In this document: positions 9,471-17,517 of the stretch, in pieces
Numbering within the stretch: position 1 is the stretch's first letter
How the letters are laid out: each line of letters starts with the position of its first letter
Notes under the pieces: generated by a model
The model's input: only the letters and a program-made list of their open reading frames with translations
What the model was told of the DNA's origin: nothing
Database searches by the model: none
Program-made: the position numbers and the translations under genes
Assembly: GCA_963578105.1 (NCBI GenBank)
Contig: CAUZBP010000003.1
Coordinates: 90,484 to 154,483, forward strand
DNA: 64,000 nucleotides
Direction: 5' to 3'
Source of the DNA: GCA-2718815 sp963578105
GTDB lineage: Bacteria > Planctomycetota > Planctomycetia > Pirellulales > Pirellulaceae

Positions 9471-10477
9471 GTTTCCAGACTTTCACGGGTTAAGACAGCC
9501 AAAGCATGCGCCGTGGCACAGGGTGATACCCGACTACCAACTTTTTCTTCCCAACGAATCACAATGCCCTGATGCCCCGAGATGCGAATTGCCTGGCTCG
9601 CAAGAAATTCTCCACTTCCCGATAGAATACACGCTGTCACCTGATTTCCACAGCGCTCCTGTACCTTTTGAATCGCCAACCCGATCTGGCGGGCTTGACG
9701 GGCTGCCAATTCCGTGGCCATCCGTTCTGCGTCATCTGGAGAAAAAGAATTTACATCGGCGCAAATTACTCGAGCCAAGCGACGATGTGCTGCCGCCCTG
9801 GTTGCAGGACGTCCGTCCGCCGTATCACAGCGATCATGTTGCTCGGGTAACTGTCCCAACATAAGGTACACGTCCCAACTGGTGGCAAACCACTCGTTGG
9901 CGATAGCACATCGCCGTCCGTGATAGGTAATGTTGTCGGCAATGCCGCAAATCGGTGTTCTTTGCACGCCGGTGTACACAAGCTCCTGATACAGCAGACG
10001 TTCCGTGTCGGTGGTGCCTTTTGCCAACACTTTTTCTGAATTCAATGGAATGACATCACAAGTGGTCGACCCGACGTCAACCAGAATCGCTGTCCCCCGC
10101 GAAACAAAGCGACAACAAAAACGAGCCAACGCGTGCCAATTAGAAGCGGCGGTCAGATACGGTCGCCGGCGCGCTTCCTCGACCGACCTGTAGCTTCCGT
10201 CAGCCAGGTACACGCGGACTTCAGTCCGACACGCCTGTTCAACTGCATCCAGAATGAATTGAACACCGTCAGTTTTGGTTTCAAAACAATCTGCCAACTC
10301 ACCCGTCATTGTCACGGCCAGGAGCTCGTGTGGTGGTGCAGTCGAGATGATCTGCCCCAATTTTTGGGCCAGACACTGCGGTTCTTTCCAGAGTGCAAAC
10401 GGAACCAGTGTCAAGTATTCCAGCCCATCGGCTGCCTTGATGTTCGCTCCGCCGATATCCAATGCCAACACACTCAC
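9467..10477 (-). CDS. mfnF: hydantoinase/oxoprolinase-family protein, MfnF-like (H4MPT biosynthesis)
   Basis: About 336 residues. The start is taken as the GTG at 10477 so that the protein opens VSVLALDIGGANIKAADG, the expected ASKHA-type first strand; a GTG two codons on is equally possible. VDVGSTTCDVIPL (second phosphate motif) and ILSGSGEFLA (adenosine motif) follow. COG1548 proteins of this kind are MfnF, which joins tyramine-glutamate to the furan unit. The stop overlaps the mfnE start. Planctomycetes are known to carry H4MPT-linked one-carbon genes, so the context is plausible, but mch, fae, mtd and fhc are not in this window. Confidence 0.7.
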   Translation of the reverse strand: MSVLALDIGGANIKAADGLEYLTLVPFALWKEPQCLAQKLGQIISTAPPHELLAVTMTGELADCFETKTDGVQFILDAVEQACRTEVRVYLADGSYRSVEEARRRPYLTAASNWHALARFCCRFVSRGTAILVDVGSTTCDVIPLNSEKVLAKGTTDTERLLYQELVYTGVQRTPICGIADNITYHGRRCAIANEWFATSWDVYLMLGQLPEQHDRCDTADGRPATRAAAHRRLARVICADVNSFSPDDAERMATELAARQARQIGLAIQKVQERCGNQVTACILSGSGEFLASQAIRISGHQGIVIRWEEKVGSRVSPCATAHALAVLTRESLET

Positions 10478-11053
10478 CAATGCTATCCACAACGACCGGC
10501 GGCAATTCAACTCGAAAACTTCAACCGTGAAAAGGATCTTATACCGCAACGTGGCATCAACAGACACCCAACAGCGCCTCATGAAACAGAAATCCGGGCC
10601 GCGGGAACCCCAAAAATGACCTGTAAAAGTAAATCCTCATCTTCCCTCGTGGCACCTTGGCTCGACGAGTTCGACCAGGATGGCGTTCCCAAGGTGCTCG
10701 TCTTAGCTCAAAACCCGACGGGGATTTCGCTGAGCACTCCGTTGGATCAACAAACAAACGCAGCCGGAAACGACCTCACCACAGGAATAGTCTGTCGGTA
10801 TCCACTCCCAACTGGCGAGTAGCCCTTCTGCAAACCCAATCCGTGGCCTGTAAAATCGCCATTTCGCATCACAATACTTTATGCACTAATAGGTTACGCA
10901 GTTGGTCCGATTTTCAATCCGAGTCCCGCAGTCACACCTCCGGCCGATGTGTGATTGCCTCGCGCGCCCGAAATTTGTACGATACTACGTCGTAACGTAC
11001 TCTGAAGGCATGCTGGGCCGCTGGGGCATTAGAGTGTGTGGTGGTGACAAAGG
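10478..11053. other. 576-bp intergenic region, possible 68-codon ORF
   Basis: This region lies between two divergently read genes. An ATG at 10616 opens a 68-codon plus-strand frame to 10822 (contains APWLDEFDQDGVPKVLVLA) with protein-like composition but no convincing ribosome site and no family I recognise. No repeat or RNA gene is seen. Confidence 0.3.
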
Positions 11054-12904
11054 ATGACCTGTTCACTTTTGATTCTCAACGGCTCGGCCCCGGGGACCAC
11101 TTTACGGCTGGATGCCTCTAAACCAGAGTTCACGATCGGTCGTCATCGCACGCGCGACTTACAACTAGACGACGAACGTGTCAGCCGTCTGCACGCCAAG
11201 ATCTGCTACCAAAGCGGAAACTGGCACATGGAAGATTGCGGCAGCACCAATGGAACAGTCGTCAATTCCCAGGCAGTGGATCATTCGATCCTCGAAGCGG
11301 GTGATTTGATCCGTATCGGCGACCGCCTGATTCTCTTCGTCAAAAACACGAGTGACGAGACACCCGATTCCCCTGAACCGATCCACTTCAATTCCACGAA
11401 GCTCTTTGGACGGATTCCCTCGGACGGCGGTCCGGTCGATTCCAGTCTAGCCACGACAATGTCGCGCGTGGTACGCGATTTAACAGTTCTGTGTCGCTTG
11501 GCAAACCAGTTGCATCAGCGCTCCAGCACGTCTTCGCTGGTCTCCGTGGCTGTCGAAGCTTTGGTCGATGGCATTGCAGCCGACACGGCGTCGGTCTGGC
11601 TGGTAGGTCCCGACGGAAGATTGCGGCGAGCCGCCTATTGGGGAAATGACGACGAGGCCGGTGATGATCATCTGCTGGCCAGCCTGGCGGTGGAAAAGAA
11701 CGAAGTGATTCGTCTGGAAAAACCCATTCGAAGCGTTGAAGAAACCATTGACGACGTCCAGGAGCTGATGGCCGCCGATGCAGGCTTGGCAATAGGAATC
11801 CCCATTCCGGGACGCGAAGCCTGCAGGGGTGCAATCGAATGCCGGCGTTTGGCCGATCGCAAGCCATTTTCCAATAGTGACTTGGACTTTTCTGTGGTCG
11901 TGGCACATCAAACCGGAGCAGCGTTGGAAAATCTGGAACACCGAGAGCGGCTGGAGCAGGCAAACCAGGAATTGCGACAACGTGTTCACAGTCAAAGTTC
12001 ACTGACCGGTGATAGTCCTTCCATGCAGAATATTTTGGATCAAATTACGAGAGTTGGTCCCACAGATTCAACGGTTTTGATTCTGGGTGAAAGTGGAACT
12101 GGCAAGGAACTCGTTGCTCGGTCCATCCACGACCTGAGCCGCCACAGCGAAGGGCCTTTCATTGCTATCAACTGTGCCGCGTTCAGCGAATCACTTCTGG
12201 AAAGTGAACTCTTTGGCCATGAAGCCGGTGCCTTTACGGGAGCGGATCGCAGGCGTTTGGGCCAGTTCGAACGAGCTCACCGCGGAACGATCTTTCTCGA
12301 CGAAGTAGGAGAGATGACTGCAAATTGCCAGGTCAAACTTTTGCGTCTGCTGGAGGGCCACCCCTTTGAAAGAGTTGGTGGCGAGGACACGGTCAGTGTC
12401 TCTGTTCGCGTAGTGGCAGCGACGCATCGGGATCTTGCCGACCTGGCACGTCAGGGAAAGTTCCGTGAAGACCTTTTTTATCGGCTCCGAGTGATCGACA
12501 TGCATCTACCGCCCTTGCGGGAACGTGGCGATGACGTCATCGAACTGGCGGCACAATTTCTCGATCATTTCATTCGGCAGATCGGTCGGGGACCGCGGCG
12601 TCTATCTCAAATAGCCCTTGATGCGATCCGTCGCTATGAATGGCCAGGAAATGTACGCGAACTCAAAAACTCTGTCGAGCGGGCTGTGGTACTGAGCCGA
12701 TCAGACGAGATCATGCCCGTTGATCTGGGGATTCCGCAGATCGACACTGGAACCGAAGATCCGCCCGAATTGATCCCTCTGAGAGATGCTGAACGAAAAC
12801 ACATCGACTACGTTCTTTGGAAAGTCGGCGGCAACAAGACCGAAGCCTGTCGTGTACTGGGAATCAGCCGTGCCACGCTGTATGCAAAATTAAATGATGA
12901 CTAA
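11054..12904 (+). CDS. FHA-GAF-AAA+-Fis sigma54-dependent activator (second copy)
   Basis: A 616-residue enhancer-binding protein with the same plan as the gene at 4882-6915. FHA (about 12-95): GRHRTRDLQL and VSRLHAK. GAF (about 145-300). AAA+ (about 320-555): Walker A GESGTGKE, GAFTGA within GHEAGAFTGADRR, Walker B TIFLDEVGEM. Fis helix-turn-helix at the end (GGNKTEACRVLGISRATLYA). All catalytic and sigma54-contact motifs are intact, so it should be active. The GAF domains and the FHA-GAF linkers are clearly diverged between the copies, so this is an old duplication or two separate lineages. The next gene, 169 bp downstream on the same strand, is a DUF1501 gene that seems to have its own promoter. 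Confidence 0.92.
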   Translation: MTCSLLILNGSAPGTTLRLDASKPEFTIGRHRTRDLQLDDERVSRLHAKICYQSGNWHMEDCGSTNGTVVNSQAVDHSILEAGDLIRIGDRLILFVKNTSDETPDSPEPIHFNSTKLFGRIPSDGGPVDSSLATTMSRVVRDLTVLCRLANQLHQRSSTSSLVSVAVEALVDGIAADTASVWLVGPDGRLRRAAYWGNDDEAGDDHLLASLAVEKNEVIRLEKPIRSVEETIDDVQELMAADAGLAIGIPIPGREACRGAIECRRLADRKPFSNSDLDFSVVVAHQTGAALENLEHRERLEQANQELRQRVHSQSSLTGDSPSMQNILDQITRVGPTDSTVLILGESGTGKELVARSIHDLSRHSEGPFIAINCAAFSESLLESELFGHEAGAFTGADRRRLGQFERAHRGTIFLDEVGEMTANCQVKLLRLLEGHPFERVGGEDTVSVSVRVVAATHRDLADLARQGKFREDLFYRLRVIDMHLPPLRERGDDVIELAAQFLDHFIRQIGRGPRRLSQIALDAIRRYEWPGNVRELKNSVERAVVLSRSDEIMPVDLGIPQIDTGTEDPPELIPLRDAERKHIDYVLWKVGGNKTEACRVLGISRATLYAKLNDD

Positions 12905-12939
12905 ATGATACGGTCAACAGATTTAGCGAGGAGAAAAGT

Positions 12940-12968
12940 TTGGCGTTTTGTTTGATCGTCTTTATACT
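12940..12968 (+). promoter_or_regulatory. possible sigma70-type promoter of the DUF1501 gene
   Basis: TTGGCG (12940-12945, 4/6), a 17-bp spacer and TATACT (12963-12968, 5/6). The predicted transcript would begin near 12975 and include the leader hairpin at 12995-13013. Confidence 0.35.
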
Positions 12969-12994
12969 AAGAGTTACTCATCAGAGCGGCCCCG

Positions 12995-13013
12995 CCGGTG
13001 TGCTGCACACTGG
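12995..13013 (+). promoter_or_regulatory. 5'-leader hairpin upstream of the DUF1501 gene
   Basis: CCGGTGTG (12995-13002), loop CTG, CACACTGG (13006-13013): an 8-bp stem with one G-T pair and a 3-nt loop, about 60 nt before the ATG at 13074. There is no T-tract, so a leader stem or a protein site is likelier than a terminator. Confidence 0.4.
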
Positions 13014-13073
13014 TAACCAACAAATGCGGTACTTAATTTTCTCTTGAGAGCATTTCAAGAGAAGGTTGACGGG

Positions 13074-14441
13074 ATGCCTGACATGACGTCAAAACAACAA
13101 CTATCTCGTCGCGAAATGTTGCGGATCGGTTCCGTGGGTGCTACGGGTCTTTCGTTGGCCCAACTCTTGAAAGCCGATGTGATCAACCGATCGTCCGGAG
13201 TCGCACCCAGGGCCACTTCGTGCATCATCATTCATCTCAACGGCGGCCCAAGCCATCTGGACATGTGGGACATGAAGCCGAATGGACCATCGGAAAGTCG
13301 GGGCGAGTTCAAGCCGATCCCCTCGTCGCTGCCTGGAATTCAGTTGTGTGAACACCTGCCACGGCTTTCTCAAGTGATACACCACTGTACCCTGGTCCGT
13401 TCGATGCACCACAGTGTCAACAATTCACATGCAGCTGCCGTTTACGTCTCGCTCACCGGTCATGATCGGGGTGAAGCTGGCGGAGGAGCCAAACCGACAG
13501 ATCACCCCTGTCCAGGTGCCGTCGTATCGCTTCTGAGACCTCCAGTTCAGGATGCCGTGGGACACGTCTCACTTCCGTACCAGACCACGGAAGGCACAGG
13601 TGGACCACCCCAACCTGGATTTTACGCAGGCTGGCTTGGAAAAGGACACGACCCGCTTTGGGTATTGCAAGACCCGAATGCAGATGGCTTTGGAATTCCC
13701 ACCCTGACCTTGCCCTCCGATGTTTCCCCAGAACGCTTAGCCGCACGTGTTCAATTACTAACCCGGTCAGGAGGGCAACTGGCAGCCAGGGGGCTTCACA
13801 CGGCAAGCAGCGCGATGACGGAATTTAAAGGGCGGGCCCTTGATCTATTGACTTCCTCCAGGGCACAACAGGCCTTCGAGATCCACCGTGAATCCGAACA
13901 ACTTCGCACTTCCTACGGTCGAAACATTTATGGCCAAAGCATACTTTTAGCGCGCCGACTGATCGAAGCCGGAACACGAGTCGTCACCATGACTTGGGCT
14001 CCCAGCGCCAATGACACGTGGGACACCCATTCAAGCAACTTCAAAATGCTGAAAACAACGCTGCTTCCACAATTCGATGCAGCCTGCAGTACGCTACTTA
14101 CTGATTTATTACAGCGTGGCATGTTGGACGACACGCTGGTGGCAGTCCTTGGTGATTTCGGGCGTACTCCGACGATCAACGTAAACGATGCGGGACGCGA
14201 CCACTGGAATCATTGCTATACCATTTTACTGGCTGGTGGTGGCATTCGATCCGGGTACGTTCATGGTGCCAGTGATCGTGCCGGAGCTTGGCCGGCCGAT
14301 CATCCAGTGGCGCCTGCAGAAATCATCGCAACGATGTATCATTTGCTGGGTGTCGATTACCGCCGCATCATCAACGACCAACTGGGGCGCCCACAACAGG
14401 TTGTACCTGAAGGTCGGCTGCTCCCGGAAATTCTGTCCTGA
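13074..14441 (+). CDS. DUF1501 domain-containing protein
   Basis: A 455-residue protein of the DUF1501 (sulfatase-like) family, very expanded in planctomycetes. The N-terminus LSRREMLRIGSVGATGLSLA is a twin-arginine-like export signal. Diagnostic stretches are IIHLNGGPSHLDMWDMKP, HHSVNNSHAAA, VLGDFGRTPTIN and GRDHWNHCYTILLAGGGI, which fit the alkaline-phosphatase-superfamily metal site. The ATG at 13074 has GAGAAGG about 9 nt upstream; a TTG at 13044 is less likely. These proteins are often paired with DUF1549/DUF1553 cytochrome-type proteins, but no such partner is beside it here. The substrate is unknown. Confidence 0.9.
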   Translation: MPDMTSKQQLSRREMLRIGSVGATGLSLAQLLKADVINRSSGVAPRATSCIIIHLNGGPSHLDMWDMKPNGPSESRGEFKPIPSSLPGIQLCEHLPRLSQVIHHCTLVRSMHHSVNNSHAAAVYVSLTGHDRGEAGGGAKPTDHPCPGAVVSLLRPPVQDAVGHVSLPYQTTEGTGGPPQPGFYAGWLGKGHDPLWVLQDPNADGFGIPTLTLPSDVSPERLAARVQLLTRSGGQLAARGLHTASSAMTEFKGRALDLLTSSRAQQAFEIHRESEQLRTSYGRNIYGQSILLARRLIEAGTRVVTMTWAPSANDTWDTHSSNFKMLKTTLLPQFDAACSTLLTDLLQRGMLDDTLVAVLGDFGRTPTINVNDAGRDHWNHCYTILLAGGGIRSGYVHGASDRAGAWPADHPVAPAEIIATMYHLLGVDYRRIINDQLGRPQQVVPEGRLLPEILS

Positions 14442-14644
14442 GTCCAAACGACACCCATTTGCCACTTGGAACGAAATGTCTTTAGCGCGGCAGGTGTCGA
14501 ATCGAAAGAAACGCCTCAAAACAAGGGGTTTTCCCGACACGGCATCTGAGTAAATGGTGCATAATCCGAAAAGCTCCCAGCGAATCGCCGTGCTAAGTAA
14601 CCCTCAAAGAAAGGCCTTCTGAGAAACCGTCAAGGTCTGAGGTT

Positions 14645-15247
14645 TTAACAACGGTTCAATCGAGCAGGTCCACTCAGGAAGCCGCTTGCACGGACATAGA
14701 AACGCAGCTTCAAATCCTGCGCGCTGGAAATCCCAATTCGAGCCGAACGACCAATGCTGTTCTCCGGAAAATCTTCTTCACGGACCATCCACAATTTGTC
14801 GCCGCGTGTCAGGTCCCAACCGTTCAGATCGAGATCAACATCAAGAGCTTGACAAAGTCGAGCGGGCCCCCGGGTCAGGTCACGTGGACGACGGTTCTGG
14901 CGCCGCTCGCTCATCAATTCCAGGCCGCATAGCGGTTCGATCGCACGAATTAGTACAGCGCTGCCCGTCCCGGGAGCCTGAGTCACTGCGTTCAGACAAA
15001 ACTTGGCGTGGATCGTGTAAATGTAGGCGTGCCCGGGAACTCCGAACATGGCCGCATTGCGCCGTGTTGGGCCGCAATGCGTATGGCAAGCCGCGTCCCC
15101 CTCGGCAAGGTACGCCTCTGTTTCGACGATGCGGCCTCCCGTTACTCCTGACTCGGTTTTACGAATCAGCAGGGTTCCCAGCATTTCCCGGGCAACTGTC
15201 GCCGGATCTCGGTCGAAAAATTTACGCGGCAGTGGTTGATTCATCAT
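14645..15247 (-). CDS. mpg: DNA-3-methyladenine glycosylase (MPG/AAG type)
   Basis: A 200-residue base-excision repair glycosylase that removes alkylated purines from DNA. Family motifs: VAREMLGTLLIR, GGRIVETEAYL (catalytic Glu region), HTHCGPTRRNAAMFG and AYIYTIHAKFCLNAVT, then ILIRA-like AVLIRAIEP and LTRGPARLCQAL. The length matches bacterial MPG proteins. The start was placed at the first of two adjacent ATGs (15247 or 15244), since the upstream in-frame extension is not like the family. It ends convergently with the DUF1501 gene. It is not obviously linked to neighbouring genes. Confidence 0.93.
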   Translation of the reverse strand: MMNQPLPRKFFDRDPATVAREMLGTLLIRKTESGVTGGRIVETEAYLAEGDAACHTHCGPTRRNAAMFGVPGHAYIYTIHAKFCLNAVTQAPGTGSAVLIRAIEPLCGLELMSERRQNRRPRDLTRGPARLCQALDVDLDLNGWDLTRGDKLWMVREEDFPENSIGRSARIGISSAQDLKLRFYVRASGFLSGPARLNRC

Positions 15248-15431
15248 GGTGTGCTGAGGGGCTGAAGTTTCTAGAATGAACCAGGAACTTGAAACACCGG
15301 TTGGAGGCAATCCTGACTCTACACAATTCCCCTTCCTGCCGACTGAATCGGACTTCGTGGGACCGAAACTATTCATCAGGAAATCCGGAAACGTATTTGA
15401 ATTCCCCGTCGTGAAATCACCATCTAGGTGA

Positions 15432-16490
15432 TTAGGCTCGTAGTTCCTGAGGATGTCCCCTTTCGATGCACTGCCTCGTCACATTTCCTTGTGCATCAAA
15501 CTTCACATGCTCTGCACGCAGCGAGTAATTCCCAGGTTTAGAAAGGGCGACATCCAGTATGAGTTCCGCCAGATTGCCGTTCACAATTCGTCTCAACCCG
15601 ACGTAAGAAGTCGTGAGTCGCGGGTTGACCTCAATGACCACATCCTCGCCGCCTTGAACATCGCTTCCCAGCACCATGTCAATTCCAAGGTATCCTGCCA
15701 AGCTACCGGGCAGGGCATCAACCACCTCGAGTGCCAGGGCCTGGGCACGACGGCACCGATCAGCTTCGATGGGTACTTCACCGCCCCGGTAATGAAATCC
15801 TGAACTTGGTTCAACAAACTGCCGACAGGCGGGCAGAGCCAAGCAGTACCGCGGGCCCCCCAGAATTGCCACACTGGCTGCCATTCCGTTGTGAAATTCT
15901 TCCAATCGCAAGTTGCGCCCGGAAGACTCGGTAACCGGCACATCATCCCGCCCTTCAATCAGTTTGATTCCGATCGAACCGGCACCGTCCACGGGCTTCA
16001 AAACGGCCGGATACTTGAAATCTTCAGGCAACGTCTGCTCGGCACCCAAAAGTATCCCGTGGGGAACCTTCAGGCCTGCATGAGTCAGCCTCCTACAGAG
16101 TACGTGCTTGTCACTCGCGATCTCTACCAGTTCAGTGTTCGGACCGAGCAGGTGCCCGCCAACCGCTTCGACAATTCGACAACGCTCAAGAAGTACCCCG
16201 CCAAACTCTGGCGCGATCACTACCGTCCAGTCCGATTCTTCAGCGAGTCTTTGGAAAAGCCGAATTTCTTCTTCCGGTTGATGTACTTTCCAGCATTTCG
16301 CTTCGGACACGTTCGGCATCTCGAGTCGAGAATCACACAATAACGTTACCCGCACATCAGTCATGCGCGCGAAGTCGCTTGCCATGGTAGTGACCATCGC
16401 CAACGCTTCACCCATCAAGGGACCGCGGGGCACTTCAGAGTGTGACAGCAATCCGCCTCCCGTGATGAACTCGTAGACGAACACCTGCAT
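15432..16490 (-). CDS. mfnD: ATP-grasp ligase, MfnD-like (tyramine-glutamate ligase)
   Basis: A 352-residue ATP-grasp enzyme. It opens MQVFVYEFITGGG, which I associate with the bacterial ATP-grasp protein of H4MPT gene sets. ATP-grasp elements are YPAVLKPVDGAGSIGIKLI and, in the catalytic half, LGIDMVLG and VVIEVNPRLTTSYVGLR (Mg/ATP-binding Glu-x-Asn). In methanogens MfnD joins tyramine to glutamate, the substrate side of the step done by MfnF. The ATG at 16490 is preferred over a TTG at 16499. It lies 167 bp below sufT on the same strand but probably belongs functionally with mfnE/mfnF about 5 kb away. Confidence 0.7.
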   Translation of the reverse strand: MQVFVYEFITGGGLLSHSEVPRGPLMGEALAMVTTMASDFARMTDVRVTLLCDSRLEMPNVSEAKCWKVHQPEEEIRLFQRLAEESDWTVVIAPEFGGVLLERCRIVEAVGGHLLGPNTELVEIASDKHVLCRRLTHAGLKVPHGILLGAEQTLPEDFKYPAVLKPVDGAGSIGIKLIEGRDDVPVTESSGRNLRLEEFHNGMAASVAILGGPRYCLALPACRQFVEPSSGFHYRGGEVPIEADRCRRAQALALEVVDALPGSLAGYLGIDMVLGSDVQGGEDVVIEVNPRLTTSYVGLRRIVNGNLAELILDVALSKPGNYSLRAEHVKFDAQGNVTRQCIERGHPQELRA

Positions 16491-16657
16491 GAAATTCAAC
16501 CCGTTAGAATTATTACCTGCCGGGCACGCCTGTTCGAGTTGGCCGGTAAATGAGGGGCTGCGACCAGAGGTCCGGATTGACTGCTTCCTCAGTCATTCGA
16601 TTTTCTCGTCAGACACATGCGTCCAACAACGGACCGAGATTAACAGCACAAGTGGAC

Positions 16658-16975
16658 TCAGAAGATGCCCAGTTGATCCTTGGCATCTTCAGTCATACGA
16701 TCAGGCGTCCAAGGAGGATCCATGACAATCTTGACCTCCACTTCGCCCACGCCTTCCATCGCACTGACTGACTGTTTGCTTTGGCCAATGAGTTGTGGCC
16801 CGGCAGGACAAGCCGGGCTGGTCATCGTCATTTCGATCATGACGTTCGTCGTCCCTTCGCCATCTTCTTCCAGATTGACAACGTAAATCAATCCAAGGTC
16901 GACAATGTTGACGAACAGTTCGGGATCCACCACTTTTTTCAATTCTTCTCGTACAGCGTCTTCTGAAATCGACAT
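16658..16975 (-). CDS. sufT: DUF59/MIP18-family Fe-S assembly factor SufT
   Basis: A 105-residue acidic protein of the MIP18 (DUF59) family. Family marks: LKKVVDPELFVNIVDLGLIY, then MTMTSPACPAGP, whose Cys is the conserved cluster-site Cys, and the C-terminal VKIVMDPPWTPDRMTEDA. SufT acts in Fe-S cluster assembly or delivery. The ATG at 16975 has AAGGAAC about 9 nt upstream, better than a GTG at 17002. It is the last gene of the same-strand suf run, 104 bp after the Rieske gene. Confidence 0.88.
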   Translation of the reverse strand: MSISEDAVREELKKVVDPELFVNIVDLGLIYVVNLEEDGEGTTNVMIEMTMTSPACPAGPQLIGQSKQSVSAMEGVGEVEVKIVMDPPWTPDRMTEDAKDQLGIF

Positions 16976-17079
16976 ACTTGGGGGTTCCTTGTCAATCGCC
17001 ACGTGTCATCCATTGGGTTGTCAACGGACGTAACGGATTTTACCACAAAACGGTTGACAGCAGCCAAAAACTACCAGAG

Positions 17080-17397
17080 TCAGGTCTCAATAATTCTCAC
17101 GTACAACTCATCACCCTCGACCTTTACTTCGTGAACAGCTGTCGGTTCGGTGGCCGGCATGGTGAGGGCTTTACCACTACGAATATCAAACTTCGCCCCA
17201 TGCCGTGGACATGCTATCTCCAATCCGTCCAACTTTCCTTCACCCAGAGGACCTCCGTCATGGGTACACACGTCATCGAGACAATAAAAATCGCCATCTG
17301 CCTGAAACACTACCACCAGACGATCTTCGATCTCGATATAAGTCTTGCCCCCTTCGGGAACATCCTGAGTACTGGCCACTTTGACAAAGTCAGACAT
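17080..17397 (-). CDS. Rieske [2Fe-2S] ferredoxin-like protein
   Basis: A 105-residue soluble Rieske domain. The cluster ligands are plain: CTHDGG (Cys-X-His) and CPRHGAKFD (Cys-X-X-His). There is no membrane segment, so it is of the NirD/biphenyl-dioxygenase ferredoxin type and not a cytochrome bc subunit. It begins MSDFVKVASTQDVPEGG. It sits between sufD and sufT, 120 bp and 104 bp from each, a place where some bacterial suf operons also carry a Rieske protein. Whether it is an electron donor for assembly or a client is not known. Confidence 0.88.
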   Translation of the reverse strand: MSDFVKVASTQDVPEGGKTYIEIEDRLVVVFQADGDFYCLDDVCTHDGGPLGEGKLDGLEIACPRHGAKFDIRSGKALTMPATEPTAVHEVKVEGDELYVRIIET

Positions 17398-17517
17398 TGA
17401 CAACAAATTCTTTCAAAAAGGATCGCGGACAAAATCACAAAGATCGGTTTTCCAAACGGGTTCTCGAGTGAACCAGCAAAACTTCCTTCCATCTGCCAGA
17501 TCGTTCTGGGGCACCAC

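Noticed and set aside
8896..9864. A 322-codon plus-strand frame opposite mfnE and mfnF.
   Set aside because: It is opposite two coupled genes with clear motifs; its own product is Ser/Arg/Pro-rich and unlike any family.
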